A stretch of DNA of 64,000 bases from Phalacrocorax aristotelis (GCF_949628215.1 NC_134280.1:47022621-47086620); one strand, 5' to 3'; shown: positions 22,591-36,600, counted from the stretch's first letter. Numbers and translations: made by a program. The notes: generated from the letters alone by a model not told the origin.

Positions 22591-25500
22591 TCAGACGTAT
22601 ATTACGGCTTCACCCAGGTCTGTAAACTGCTAGTTCTGGGCACAGTGCTTACATCTGCAGTGGTCCTGCTGTTTCTAGGATATATTTTTGCTGGGTAGGA
22701 AACTTTATTTTATTTATTAGATTGCAAAGGTAACAGTTTTTAAAATACGTTTTTTAATAGTTTGCATTATTTCTTTGAATCTTACACTTTGTTACAGATT
22801 GTGGAAAATTATAAAAATAGTTTAAATCTACTTAAATATTTCAATGTGATACAATGAAATTAGAAGTTGTCATTGAAATAATGCAGTCTTCCCCCCCATG
22901 ATTTCCATATTACATCTTGCTCAAAGCCATAGTATGGGAATGTGCGTGATATAAACAGGTTTCCTTCCTGTCTTTGAGTCGTAAAAAGCATTTTCCATTA
23001 ACTGTGTAGGATTTCTAGTTTGGGGACTGAACGTTTTTCTTGCCTATAACTGTATTGATCCCTGTGAAAGTTCAAAGTCCTAGAAATTATAGTTATAAAT
23101 TCCATGAGGAAAACACTGGAGACTGCCAGCACTTGCCTCCTATGGAATAAAGATAAATTATCAGCAGGAAGTGCAAGGTTTGAGGTCTTGATATTTGGTG
23201 CTTTTCTTGTACTTCACTCTTGCCTGGCAAGGAAACTTCTATAGACAGGACTGTACAATAAAGTAAGTCTAAAGGAAACAGAGATTGTAGCTGGCTTAAG
23301 CCATCAGAAGCTCTTTTTCAGCTCTGTGGCAGGGATTTTACTCTGCTAAAGGATGGGGAGATAATAATTTGGACACCCTGTTTATTCAAACATAGCAAAG
23401 GGTTTAGACCTACAAATATTTTATAGGGTTATCATCATGTAAGCTATCATTTAGTTTGGCTGTATAACAGACCTGTGAAAAACAGTCTGCAGGGTGTCTT
23501 CTTTCTGACTGATAGTGGACAAAATGGACCACAGTCCTGGATCTTTTTCCAGCTTTAATTTTCAGGAATCTGTAAGAAGCCAAAAGACAATACGGCATGC
23601 AGTTTCATAATTCTGCCTAAGGCAAGCTTCTTCTTTATTTAAGTACCATAATCTATCAGAAATTCTTTATCACAGTATGAAGGGGGTAGATAGCAATCTT
23701 TTGAAGGTAAGGGAATGAAGACCTTTCATAAATGCATTCTTAAAAAATACAGTAAATTGTTTTTTTCCTTTTCTAAATTTGATGACACAGTTTTATGCTG
23801 TAACCAAATTACTGGGAGATAATTCCCCAGTGAAGAATAATCAACTTTCAGATATTTCTGTCTCTAAGATCATGGGAAAGCTTAACTAGGAAAGAGATCA
23901 TCCCATATATATATATTTACACGTATAATTTCTGGTGTCTGAACTGAATTTGCGTTGTAACCTCTGAAGGCCTTATGGTTTGTGTCACCCACAGCTGGAT
24001 CATTGTCAAGTGGAGTGAACGTGTGATGAGAAACGAGTTTTGCCTTCCTGCCTTTGCTATTGACTTGCTGTGTGACCTCACATTTAATATGTAGGCCAGT
24101 ATTTTCAAATTTATTCCCTTATTGTTCTTATTTCATATAAGTCTGGGCATGTCCTACTGGAAATATGTTTTAAAATTAGATGTTTATGGGCTTGAGGGCT
24201 TGATTCTTCCCTTTCACAGATGATTGCCTGGTGCATAGGATATCATTGAAGCGATCTCTGACTCTTCTGTGTCAGTGGACCAGTCCCAGTAGGAAACATG
24301 CCTAATGATCAAGTCCAAATGAAATCTTCTCCAGCACCTTGATACTGAAAGCATTCAGGTGTGTAGGGGCATAACTCAGGGTCAAATGTCAAAATTCTCA
24401 GTTTTGTGTTAATGCCAAAGACTTTCCAGGAAATACCATGCCTCACTGAGCTCCAGACAGTGCTGGCAAAGGGAAAACTGACTTCCAGTATTTCAGTCAT
24501 GCCCATCTTCGCACGTGGGATCCATGGGATGAAAGCTTTCTTTAAAGGGATAGCTCTCAATTTTCCAAAGCTTGTGAATAAACACTGTGGTGAGAGTGAT
24601 AATTACATTTCAAGGATATCAGAAGTGCAACAGCTGGATGGAGAAACAGGAGATATAACAGAAGTTGTCTTAACAGAAACTGTATTTCAGCAACAAACCT
24701 TAGTGCCCAGTTGCAGGTGTAAGGGCCAGCTCTGGGTATGTCCAGGTCAGTTAGTATTCACCAGTGTTCAGGTGATCTTAGGCAATCTGACATTGCTTCT
24801 CTCTGCCTGAATGCTTTCCATGTGAGATTTTGTGGTAAAGTGTTGCCAGTAGCCAGCCTTCTCAAGTTCCTGCAACAGCTCCAGGCTGTGCTAGCCTCTG
24901 CGGGGCTGTGGAAAGCCCATCTGTTTACTCAGTCTTTTGGCTGTGGCAGATTAGCTGTGACAAGGTTTTGTTTATAGTCTTCCTAAGCTAATAGGTTGGA
25001 TGTTACCTTTGGTTTTTATGTTATAGCAGGGGTTGCATTTATAAATTTAGGTTTGCTTCTCTTGCAGGCAGTTGTTGGCAGTATGATGTTAAATGGACCC
25101 TAATTGCAAAATAAATTCACTGAGAGGGACCTTTCTTTTTAATAAATCAAAATAGATATTTAGAAATATTTGTACATGGCATTAGTTCACAGAACATCTG
25201 CTTACAGAATGTTCCCACATGACTGAAAAAAGTTATTTAACAGAAGTACTTTGCAGACTGTATTTGATTTAGTTCTAGATCAGCAATGGATATTCTGATG
25301 TTGCCAGATACTTATTCTTTTGATTGTGTATTTAATTTTATTTCCTGGTGTCCAGTCTATTCTCCTGCAAGTTAGACATCAGTAAAACTTGGGTAGACTC
25401 AAGAAGGTTACTTGTAATTTCCAACAGCATGAAGTAAGAACTGGATATTTACAGTCCAAAACATGGACAAGGATTCTGTCAAAATTATCTCTGAAGGGTT

Positions 25501-27929
25501 GCTGTGAATACTAGAGCAGAGAAATACACACCTCTTAGGAGAAATCCTGCAGTTATGAGAATCCCATGCCAATTTAACCAAGCTGCTGAGGCATTCAGGC
25601 AAAGTTTGAGATACTTATCTAAAGCAAGCTGTTGTGGGTTATCTCATATCTCTGTTTGTTGCTGATTCACCCTTAAATTTAAATGGAGCTTGCTCCAACC
25701 AGCTATTTCAGCTTTTGTTGAGTGATCTGAACAGCTGTTATTTTGCTATGCCCTTTTTTCTCTAATAAAAGAACAGTAGTTAATTATTGCAGTTCAAACA
25801 TCTCTTATATGAGTGGTTTTTTGCTTCCTTCTTTTTTGGCTTATCACCACTGATACCATTTCAGATGACAGTCCCACTTTACAATTTTGTTAATGCTGCC
25901 AAAGTCCAGTGAATGCATTGGCTAAGTAACAGCAGCTGTATTTCTTCCACTAGGTGCTACCTTTAATAGTGAAATACCTAACTGGTTCTTCACACAAACC
26001 CTCTGCTTCAAGCATGTTAGCGCTTGTTAGGTAGGCGAAGTGATGTAAAGGAATATTGAATAAATCACAGGGAGCTTGAGGCCTTTCCCTTTTTTTTGCA
26101 AATATTTTTGTTCTTTAGGAGGTGAAGGTCTGGGTTATCTGTGCAAAGAGAACTCATTCCCCTCTTGCAAGATCTTTCATTCAAATAATAAATTATCCCC
26201 TCCTAGGGTTGTTGGGTTTTGCCCAGCTCCTAGTTAAAATATGTCTAAAAGGTGCTGGTCATGTTGTGGACTAGATTACACTGAGGTGATTTCACTACCA
26301 ACTTGGGAGCTACTTTCTTATAACTGCCCAACTGTACCCAGTCTTGTACTAAGGGTCTTATTGAAAGCTCCCATTTTGTGGATTGCAGGCTGCTGAATGA
26401 AATCAGAACGCAACAGGCGTGTTCTGCATTTGTTTTTAAAAAGCTGCAGTGTGCTGCACTGATATTCCATATGATCATTTTTCTTCCTATATTGAAAAAA
26501 TGAGAAGTCCTAAAATTATAGAAGTAGAGGTTTGGAATAAAGAGTTGATGACAAGCTCTACATTTTTGTAGTGCTCTGGGACATAAGCCAACATGAATGA
26601 GCAGTTATTCCATAACTGCTTCTTCCAAGGTCTCTTGAACATTACTCTGAAACATGGTGGTGCTTCGCACTGCAGTCAGAGCTCTTGGCTATGTGGGAAA
26701 CTGATTCAATGCACTCGTGTTTTCTATGTTTCAGGCAAATGAATAGAAATGTTGCTACTTACTGCAATGAGAGCACAGGTGAATCAGATACTAAAATGGC
26801 ACAACTGTTCCATTCTTTGAAACAGTTCAGCTACACAAGTTTTCACTGCAGAAGTACATCTTGGGGGAGTACTGGAGGAAACAGTGAGGTACACAAATTA
26901 ATTACGCTACGATTCCTAGTTAGGCCTCATATAGTTTATTTCTCTATTACTTTACACCTTGAACAATTAAATCCATTTGCAAAGAGCAAATGGAATGTAG
27001 ATATAAAATACAGCTGTTCTATCCCCAGCAAAATCTTATACATTCTGTGCAGAGGCATATTACAAATGGCAAAACAGCAGATAATTTAGCCTACGCACTT
27101 TACGAATCTGTGTTTCAAACTGAATATGAGACAGATGGTGTTTCCAAAAATCTAGACATAGCTCTAAAATCTCCTAAGCAAACCGATCAGATTTATAGGC
27201 AGGATTCAGAGAAGTGATAGAGAAGTATAGCATAAAGTATCTGTCTAACAAGTCTTGACTGGATATTAATTCTATCATAGTTTTTTAGTTATGTATCAGC
27301 AACTCAATAAAACCAACAAAGGCAGCCTCAAAAGAAGCTTCCTCATTTCAGTATCAGCTTAGAACTGCTGAGTAACTGTACAGGTATTAGTATCAGCATG
27401 AATGCAGACCATTAGCCTTGTGCAGCTATAAGTTTGAATCGATCTGAGACAGAACAGTTTACAGTAATTCTGAAATGACTGCTTGTGACAATGAGAAATC
27501 GGTGTTTTTAGTTGTTTGCTGTAAGTGGTTTTAAGTCCTGATCACTGTGTTGCTATTAAACAGTTTCTCAGGGCATTCTGATGGACAATTTTAAACATAG
27601 AAACACAAATCAGTTTTACACATGCCAAGAATTCCTCACCCTTTTCAGGTTCTCATTGAAACTGTCCCTGTCTACCCCAAACTGTCAGTCTCTGTACTTT
27701 TTCTGAGGCCAAGGAACATCAGCATTAACAGTCTAGTGATGAAGGAATATCCAAATGAGAAACGTTTATCTTGATTCTTCAACAATTTTTTAATATCTGC
27801 TCTGTAGATTATTAGCGGGGTTAATTGTCAGGGCTGTGCAAGTGACTGCAAATGTGAAGAGTGTGGGTATGTGTTAGTGATTGAATGAAAAAGATGGGTA
27901 AAAAAGGTGCTTTTATTCTGTCACTAGCC
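22591..27929. other. Unique noncoding sequence, no gene recognised
   Basis: Two plus-strand frames of 134 codons (24406-24810 and 26685-27089) stand out in length only; neither has a recognisable motif or plausible domain composition. A short TA-rich microsatellite lies near 23904-23914. Nothing else was identified. Confidence 0.55.
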
Positions 27930-28110
27930 AAAAAGTACTTCTACGCTATTATCAAGTCATCTCTTCAGCTTTATTTTGATAAGATAAACAGATTGAATTT
28001 TTTAAATTTCTCACTGTAAATAATTTCTGTAATCCTTATGTGATTTCTGAGGTTCTTTTTTCCACCCTTTTAATTTTTTTAAGATCTTCTGAGTGTATGT
28101 GAATCTGAAT
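27930..28110 (+). repeat. Ancient CR1/L3-like LINE relic
   Basis: The phrase GCTTTATTTTGATAAGATAA followed by ACAGATTGAAT, TCTCACTGTAAATAATT and TCTGAGGTTCTTTTTTCCACC matches, from memory, the well-known old amniote LINE segment (CCTTTATTTTGATAAGCTAA, then AGATTGAGCTC, then TCTCACTATAAGGCA). It is heavily diverged, with approximate limits and no reading frame. Confidence 0.55.
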
Positions 28111-30856
28111 ACATATAATTTTCTGGTTTACAACCCATCAATCACATACAATTATGCTTTACTTGTGACCGCTACAACCTGTTCATCTGTCCAGGGATCT
28201 TACTAGCCCATTTAACAAAAGTGCGTATCAGAAGCTCACCTTGAGTTGCTAGTCTGCTATGACCCTTTTATGTTGATCTGATTCGTAAGATGGGATTCTC
28301 ATTCTATGTATTTGGCTAGCTTTGTTGGTTTGATTTTTTTTTAAGATAATGTGTAACTTTAGTTTCTTGTCAACCTCTCCTTATCTACAAATACTTTATT
28401 TCCATTTTTGTCGTTTACCATTTCCTCCATATCAGTTATCTGTCCATAAAAAAATTGAGGAAAAAGTAATTACTGTTTCTATGTGGCTGTCATGTAGAAG
28501 GAATGAGCTATGACTAAGCTATGTATTGAGTTGTTTTCAGATTTTTTTGGCAGTAATATTAAATAACGAAGAATGGGTAGTTACTGAGAGAACTTGGTGG
28601 GGGGGAAGAGTAAACTTCTCTAAAGCATCAGTGTACTCTACTCAATTTTGTAAGCAATGTACACTCTTGCTAATTCAATAGATTGCAGTTAATTCTTCAA
28701 AAAGCTACTCAGAATTTACTATCATAGCTTCTACATGGATTATTGTATTCACAGTGAGTAAAAAGAAAAAGGGAAAGTGAAATATATTAACTTGGAATGA
28801 AGCACAATGTTTTAACCTGACTTGGGATAAAGTTTGGATAAAACTTTCTTCTGAAAAAAGTCTAGACTTCTTTTTACAGATTTCAACTCCTTTAAAATGT
28901 TTGTATTAGTAAAAATACCTTCAACCTTCAGTTGTGTGGTGTTTCCACAGCACCATGCTCTGAGCTGAGCTGGCATGGCAGTGCCATCCTCCTGTGTCTC
29001 CCATGCTCAGGCACTCCTGCACTCTCTTTACAGAGTTTGTTTTCTGCCAGTCTATCTCTGAAATTACTTGCTCATGATTAGACAGGCAGCATTGCTGAAA
29101 CAAGAGGGGCACTTAACTAAATTCATAGGCCAGAGAAATAGAGCATTATACTAATTTGATTTAGAACGTGCTTGAACTATCATGGTACCTAAAAGCTAGG
29201 AGAAAGGGAAGAAAATTTAGGAAAGAGAAGTAAACAAGTGAAAAAAATATTTAAGTTATGAATTCTGCCTATAACTGTTATTTTTACAAACAAGGAATAA
29301 ACTGACCATTGGAGACCAAATTATTCACTCCTGTTCTGAGGCAAACATGCCTTCTAAGTATCACAAAAGGCCTGAACTTCACCAAATAGCACATTTTCTT
29401 CTCAAGTATGAATTTTGGACAGGAGTGGAGCCTGGAATCATTGTGACTTTGTTTCTTTAGTGTAACCTGGAGGTGAAAGTGGCGGGAAAACTGCAAGGTT
29501 CATAGGAAAGCCTATAGATTCTCAGAAACTGCCTTCAGCTTTTGGACCCTAACATTCTGGATTTTGTGCAAGGCTGCCATAACTTGAGAAACGAGTCCTT
29601 GACAGCCCCTTTCTTGATATCTAGTGCAGAACTTGGGATCAAAAATTGCCTACAAATAGCGAACAATTATTAGTCTAAGACTATGGAATGCTAAAATCCT
29701 TAGGGTACATGAGCAAACCACTAAAACAACTAATGTAGTTTCAGAAATCGAGTTCTGTTAGATTACCTTCACATAGAAAAAGTAGCAAATGAATTATTTC
29801 TTTATTACTTCTGCTTTTTAATAATAATCCTGGCATTGCCAATAAGACATAGTGTAAGCACTTTCAAGGAAGAGAGACTTGACAGCTGATATGCATTACT
29901 CCAGTGGCAGAAATAAGAATGGAATACATAAAAACTGAGTAGAGGTATGAGTGGCTCCAGGAAAAAAAACAAACAACAAAAACCCAAAGATGTAAAAAAT
30001 ATGTTTACAAGATCTTGGTGAGATAAAACTAGAAATGCTGGGGGGTAATAATAAAAAAAAGCTTTATGATATTTTTCTCTTGGAATGTAGTTAAAAAGAT
30101 TTTTAAAGGAAATTCTGACCATATTACTTACGCAGTGTTACAGTCCAAAATACTTACTACCAAAAATATTGAACACATTGCTACTTTGTTTCTGAGTATC
30201 TGTGTTTATGTGTATATACATAGAGGCACTGGCATATATATTTCTGTGTGTACACATATATATGCACACACATTCTGCAGGCAGAAAATTAATATTAACA
30301 CCTAATTTTGTATTGAACTAGCTCCACTATTATGCCTATCCACCAGGACATAGCATACATTTTCAAAACTTTTTATCTAGAAACAAAAGTTTCTTCTATA
30401 TTTGCATTATAATGGTATTGCCTTACTTCTACATGTCATCTATATGAACATTTCTTTTTATCTGAAAGTCAGGGATATCAATTCCTTTGCTTTCACATTT
30501 TATTCTTATATCTTCAGGAATATGTCATTAGACCAAAAATATGTGTCTGAGACAGTAACGTAGTTCTGTATTTAATAGTAGGTATATTTGTCATTATTCT
30601 GTATTGTAAATTCAGGCTTACTTTTTCACAAGTATATTAGTAATACCTCTAAAGTGTCAATTGATATGTTCATCATATCAAAATGTATAAATACATTATT
30701 TGGTGACGAAGTAGTTAGACATGTCTCCCCACCCCCAAATTTCGGAAAACATTGTAAAACACATGTAAAAGTTCTTTGTCTTAATAATGTTTTATTTTAT
30801 AGCTCTTTATTCTTGAAGTTGGATTAATAGATTGCACCCATGCTTTCCCACTCCAT
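28111..30856. other. Unique noncoding sequence, no gene recognised
   Basis: Mostly AT-rich unique DNA; the first 300 bases may be an extension of the old LINE relic. An imperfect TATA/CACA tract lies at 30210-30275. Open frames (up to 105 codons) have no recognisable features. Confidence 0.5.
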
Positions 30857-31481
30857 ACAGCTGTCGTGGTTCAGCCTCAGCTGGCAACTGAACACCACGC
30901 AGCCGCTCGCTCACATCCCCCCCCACCCCTGTGGGATGGGGAAGAGAATCAGACGAGCAAAAGAACTTGTGGGTTGAGATAAGCACAGTTTAATGATTAC
31001 AATAAAATGATGATGATAAATGATTATGATAATAATGACAATAATGTTAATATAATAAAAGGGAAAAGGAAGGAAAGGGAAAACAGGGAAAAAACCGCAG
31101 CAACACGAACGATACAGCCGCTCACCACCCGCCGACCGACGCTGCCCGTCCCTGAGCTGCGATTGCTCCCTCCCTCCCCCGGCCAGCCCCTCCCAGGTAA
31201 CATACTGGGCATGACGTTACATGATATGGAATATCCCTTTGGTCAGTTTGAATCCGCTCTCTTAGCTGTGCCCCCTCCCCTCCCAGCTTCTTGTGCACCC
31301 AGCAGAGCATGGGAGGCTGGACATGTCCTTGACTAGTACAAGCGCTACCCAGCAACAGCCTAAACATCTGTGTGTTATCTCAACAGGATTTTTTTTTTTC
31401 CCTGCCAATTTCAAAGCACAGCACTATACCAGCTAGAGTGAAGAAAATTAACTCTATCCCAGCTGAAACCATGAAAACAGC
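30857..31481 (-). repeat. Exact 5-bp target-site duplication ACAGC around solo LTR
   Basis: ACAGC at 30857-30861 and again at 31477-31481 flank the LTR directly. The exact match fixes the LTR at 30862-31476 and shows it is a solo unit, although the sense 5' terminus has mutated (TTTCATGG in place of TGTCCTGG). Confidence 0.8.
30862..31476 (-). mobile_element. Solo LTR of avian ERVL-type endogenous retrovirus
   Basis: The plus strand starts TGTCGTGGTTCAGCCTCAG and contains the family blocks in order: AACACCACGCAGCCGCTCGC, GTGGGATGGGGAAGAG, AACTTGTGGGTTGAGATAAG, the sense ATTAAACTGTGC signal (reverse strand of GCACAGTTTAAT near 30984), an ATG/AAT microsatellite tract at 31006-31060, GGCATGACGTTACATGATATG, and GCTGAAACC at the far end. 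Length is 615 bp. The open frames of 109 and 81 codons over it are shadows of LTR sequence. No coding interior adjoins it. Confidence 0.9.
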
Positions 31482-33302
31482 CAACAAACAGCTATCTGTA
31501 GGGTCTTTGTTAATTCAAGCACATGGCATAAACCCATTTAACCCTAATGTTGACACTTTCCATGCTCCTGATTTGGAGGTACTTAGTGTCAGTTGAAGGG
31601 ATTTTTTTTCATATGGAGCCACTGACCAATTCCTGGTCATGAGGGCATGGAAGGATGAAGAGAAAAAAAAGATTAGCATCTTAAACTGTGAACACTAGGC
31701 TTCAATGCTACCTTTGGTAGGAAAACAGAAATTCTGCTTGACTGGAAGTTCTCACATTTTGAAAACAATTTACATCTTCAGCCAAGTGGAAAAGCTGACA
31801 TTTCAATATGTTTCATAGACAGGTATTTAAAAAAAACAACCATCAAATATTAAAGTACTTTGTTTCAGTACTGTAGACATAATGCAGCAAATAATATAAA
31901 CAAATGAGAAGTCAGCATAAAATGAAACAAGACTGAATTAAATACTGAATTTTTAAAGAAAAAATATTTTTCTTTAAGAAAATGTTTTGTAATGTTGCCA
32001 GAATTTGGACGTCCTTCTCAAATAGTTTTTTACATGAAACAGCATTGTCCAAACAGAATACTGTTTTTTCTAGCGTCTTTATGTAATTTTCCTTACAACA
32101 GCTGTATAATAAAATGAATTTAAGAACTAACTAAATTACCCTCTTTTTGTGGAGTTTTTAAAGAGAGAGTGAAATGCCTAAATAAGTTTAAAGTTTTTGT
32201 TTTTCATGTGGGAAAAAAATTTACTCATTGATGTTCTCAAAACTGCAAATATTCAGCAGATAATTTTGAAAAACAGGTAAATAATAATAGAAAATGTCAA
32301 TGAAAATTATAAACTGAATTGGTAATGAACGATGGCTTATCTCTTAAGTGTACCCAATTCAAAAATTCATATCATTGCTTAATTATAACTATTTGTATAA
32401 GACGTTATTCCTCTTCTTTCTTGAATGAGTCAGACTGCTATCCAGCATAATGTATGTCAACTGTTGCTTTTAAAATAAGCTTATGAAAATCTCATTTACA
32501 TTTTCTTTCATACAAAGTGTAGTTATTTGGGCTTCCAATGTCTTTTTCATAATATTTGTTATAGCAAAGCATGAGCACCTGGTGCATATGGAATATGTAT
32601 CTGGAGGAATTTCAAATGCAATCAGACTGAAATGTATACTGAGATAACAACAAACATAATTGCAGAAAAATTCCTAGTTCTCAGCTTGAAAGATTTGCAG
32701 GTCAGTTTGTATTTGGGTGACAAGTTGCTTACATATAGTCTAGAGAATTTCTAAATGTATTTTAAGAGGTGGCCATTGAACAGCAGATAATTTTGTAGTT
32801 TCAGACTGTATTCCTGTATTCAGTTTTCCAGGAAACAACCTTATGCCCATGGTGGGCTCAGTAGGAGAGGTTAGGAAAAGGTCAATCCTTCTCTTTCTCT
32901 TTTCAGCACCTTCCTTATGAAGAAATTGCACTCTAAACTCATATATGCAATGTGAAGACTAGCAATGCTTTCAAGGTGAGAGTATTATAATGTAGAGTAG
33001 CATCACTGTCTGGTAATTCCTTTTCTAGCCCTTATAATATGGTTATTTTGCAGATTCATAAATCAAATCTCAGGATAGGACAAAGATTTCCAACTGAGGT
33101 ATCTAAAGTTTTAGTGACTAAATAGAGTTCTTTTCCCCATAGCTCTGAAGTCAGTGCTATGGATAAGCACATATTTCCTTTAAAGCTTGCTAGCTTAATT
33201 TTGGCACTCTTTTGATGCATAATGATGTTTAGTATTTGGATATGAACAGCATGCACTTCTATGGTGAGTGTTTATCAAAGTGACAGATGAAATCCTAACT
33301 CT
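31482..33302. other. Unique noncoding sequence, no gene recognised
   Basis: AT-rich DNA with many short A and T runs. No frame above 75 codons lies wholly inside, and no transposon family was recognised. Confidence 0.55.
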
Positions 33303-33386
33303 GACATTGCTATTAGGCATTTATGCCATTGATTTCAAGAGAGCGACATTGCTATTAGGCATTTATGCCATTGATTTCAAGAGAGC
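33303..33386 (+). repeat. Perfect 42-bp tandem duplication, two copies
   Basis: The unit starts GACATTGCTATTAGG and ends CAAGAGAGC. Copy one is 33303-33344 and copy two is 33345-33386. The copies are identical and abut without a spacer. Identity suggests a recent slippage or repair event, or an assembly artefact. Confidence 0.95.
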
Positions 33387-33534
33387 CAATCTTGACACCC
33401 CTTTATTGATCCATTGACAGGCAAAATTTCTCTTGAGTACAACTCAGCTACTTTCTATCACGTTCTTATAGTATTTAAAAACAGAAAGCAAGGTGAATCT
33501 TTTTCCTGTATTCAAAAAGATGAGCATCAAATGG

Positions 33535-33690
33535 ATTCACAGAATCAGGTACTCCTTTGGGTTGGAAGGGACCTCTTAGGTCTGTAGTCAAGCCTGCTGC
33601 TCAGAGCAGGATCAATACTGGATGTAAACTAGGTTGCTTAAGGTTTTGTCCATTCAGGTCTTGGAGATGTCTAAAATGGAGATCATCATG
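33535..33690 (-). mobile_element. CR1 LINE 3' end fragment
   Basis: The plus strand reads ATTCACAGAATCAGG, then GGGTTGGAAGGGACCTCTTA, then CAAGCCTGCTGCTCAGAGCAGG, then AGGTTGCTTAAGG. This is the reverse complement of the CR1 3' end, where GATTCT-type repeats close the element and the AGGTCCCTTCCAACCC phrase precedes them. The upstream border fades out near 33690. No coding part is kept. Confidence 0.85.
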
Positions 33691-36600
33691 GTGATTTCCT
33701 TTGTCTCACTTACACGTGGTTGGAATTTCCTGTTTCAATTTGACTCGTGTCTCTCTTTCTCCCACCATGTACAAAACATGGGAGAGTCACAAAATTAGAT
33801 AGTATCAAATATTCTTCTGGGGTGTAAAATAAAACTCAACACTGTGCTGCTCCTATCCTTTCATGGGATAGGCTTTGGCTTACTGATCTCAACTTGTGTC
33901 AGTGAACTTTTAGCAAAATGTGAATGCTGAGGACTCTTTGTTAAAATTCCTCTAAATTTTAATCAGCTGTAAAAATATTCCTCATGTAGAGAGAATAACA
34001 TGGGGAATGTGATACCATAAGTTGGAAACCATTGTTTCATTATCATAGCATGATACACCTGATCCTGCAACTTTAAGAAAAAACCTGTACAAGTCCTCCA
34101 TGTGGCAGAGGTCTGGATGTATATTGTAAATGGGAAAGGCCTACCTCAAGTAAAAGCAAAGGTGTTTATTTTTTTCAGGACATTTTACATTATGACATAA
34201 TTAAAAGGAATTGTGCTGTGAAAAGAGCTGTCTAAAAATGCATAAACTCCTTAGCACCCAGTAATTACTTGGCTGAATGTTTAAGGCAACATTTGCATTT
34301 TGATTTTGAGTGAGAAACTTTGAAAATTATACAGGTTCTAGTCTACTTGGTTGGCTGATGTGCTATAGCTTTCCCTTCTCTTTTACCCACAGTAAGATGT
34401 TATGGTGAGCCAAAATATCCCAGTATAAAGTTGGTTTCAGGAGGGCCAGGATTTAGAACAGGTGACTGGCTGAAGGTGGACTAGAATATCTGGTCTGACT
34501 TTGACAGTTTTGAGACTTGAAGTATTTTAGTTCTACTCACTGACAGGGGAAATGAAATGAGGAAAACTAAAAAAAAATCCTTAGGCTTCAAGGCTTTATC
34601 AAAATTCTTGCAAGACTTCTTAGGGTTTCTAAAACTCTATCTGCTGAAGTTTAGATAGTATTTGTTAAAAAGGATGGTTGCTTTTTATTTTCAGTCACTA
34701 CATGAAAATACTTGTAACTTTCACATCCTATCAGATCAAAAAAAGGATACAATTTATTTGTCAAAATGAACACTGACTATTTGGACCACTTGGTTCTGGA
34801 CCACTTGCTTTCCATGTGTAGTCAGTGAATGAAGCTGATCCTGTTACCTGCTTAGCTCAGTAGCTTACCTGTCTTCAGGTAAGACTGCATGGAGGGTTGA
34901 TTGCTTGTAGCAAGAGGTAGCCTGTAGCAAGTCTTCTCATCTCGTAGAGTATAAAGTAAACATTATTGCAAAACTTCTCTTGCTCTATGTCAGATTCAGT
35001 ATGAGAAGTGAGTTATATTTCTGAAATAACATATAACAATGCCACTGTGGGAGGTTCTTTGACATCTTTATCTGGTACCAAAATAATATTGGCTACAATG
35101 TGTTGTGATTTCTGATACAGAAAGTGTCATAAATCAACATACAAGATGCTGGTTAAACTGGAACTTTTTTGTCAGAAGATGTCAGGCTGTACTGTAGTGA
35201 TTTTTGTGTGCTGTGTAAGACTATTTTCGGTTTGTTTTACATTGAATGGATGTAAATTAGAACACATATGAACATGTAGTCAGTGAAGGTTATTTCTTTG
35301 TATTTCACTGTCACAATTACTGATGCTTCATTTAAACTGCTCAGAAGATCATTGAAATAACCTTTTAATAATGGTTAAGTTGCATTCATTTTTTTCCTCA
35401 CTCTCCTATTAAAATGAAATGGCTGGAATGCTCCTGCTCAGATATTTCTAGTATTATGTTGAAGATGCTAAAATTAGGAATATTTCAAACAGTAGTGTGA
35501 GTTTTTGAGGTTTTTGAGTGGTTGAAGCATGGAGTTAGAAAGAAGCCCTTTACAATTATAATTTTGGTTGTCACTGCCCACCTATCTTCTAATATATTTA
35601 TGCATCACAGCCTGAAAGTCCTCAGATTCAGATCTTAACTATGAGTTTGGGATGTGTTAATATATGCACCCGTCACTTTCTCAGCATGACTAGCCTTTAT
35701 AGATATACCAATGGTGGCTCACAGCTTTGTCTGTTTGGAAATCCAGTCATCTTCATAATGTGTTTGAAACACACTGGAATTATATTTTTATCTGAGGAGA
35801 CGTTCCTATCTCATGTCCTGTAACTCAAGTGAAGAAATATCTGGGGCTGAATGCAGAAATCAACATGCTTAATGCCACCAATGCAAAACAAGGGTCACAT
35901 GTGTCTACAGACTAAAGGCTCAGCTAAATAAGGGAGAAGGATTTCAATTTCATCCTTATTTGATATGCTCTTTTTTCTTTCTTTTTTCTTAAAAGACAAC
36001 AAATCTTCAAGTAAAAAATAAAAGGAAAAGCCTGTCTATACTTCCATGTATATTCATAAGCAGACCTAAATAATTTAGCAAGAGCTTAATCCTTTTCACT
36101 TTAAAATACATTACATTAATCCATTTATGAGATCATTATTTCTAGGTCTTCTGTGAGGCAGAGCCTCAGTACCTAACATAGTCTTTTCAGTTAAAAAAAA
36201 CACCCCAGTGTGTCAAACTTCTATGAATAACAGCAGATACAGATTTTGTTCCTATTACAGTTTATATGCTGGTAGTTTTTACCCCAGCTCACAGATGATT
36301 AATACCAGTCCACAGTCCAAGGCAAGCTTGGTTTCAGTTTTTAGGGGTAACACTGCCAGCTCAGGTTCTGCTTCTCATGACTTGCCCTCCATTCAGTCCC
36401 AGGCATTCCCTGCTCTTGGTGGCTCTTCCCTTCACCCAGACTGTCTGTTAAGGAAGCATCTAATTCCAATGAAGGAGAGTATCTATATCTTATAGCTGTC
36501 ATTTCAGGAACTTCTTTGCAGATATCTAGCCCCAGATAATGTATGAGACAGCATTTCTAATCATAGAGCCCATCACAGCTAATTCATCCTAAATCCTTTC

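Noticed and set aside
24406..24810. 134-codon frame as a gene
   Set aside because: No motif, overlapping frames on the other strand, and length within chance range.
26685..27089. 134-codon frame as a gene
   Set aside because: No recognisable domain, no good splice sites at its ends, and length within chance range.
31007..31367. Open frames of 109 and 81 codons at 31.0-31.4 kb
   Set aside because: They lie inside the ERVL-type LTR and are composed of LTR sequence read in arbitrary frames.
33303..33386. CRISPR-like repeat array
   Set aside because: Two abutting copies without spacers in a vertebrate genome are a tandem duplication, not an array.
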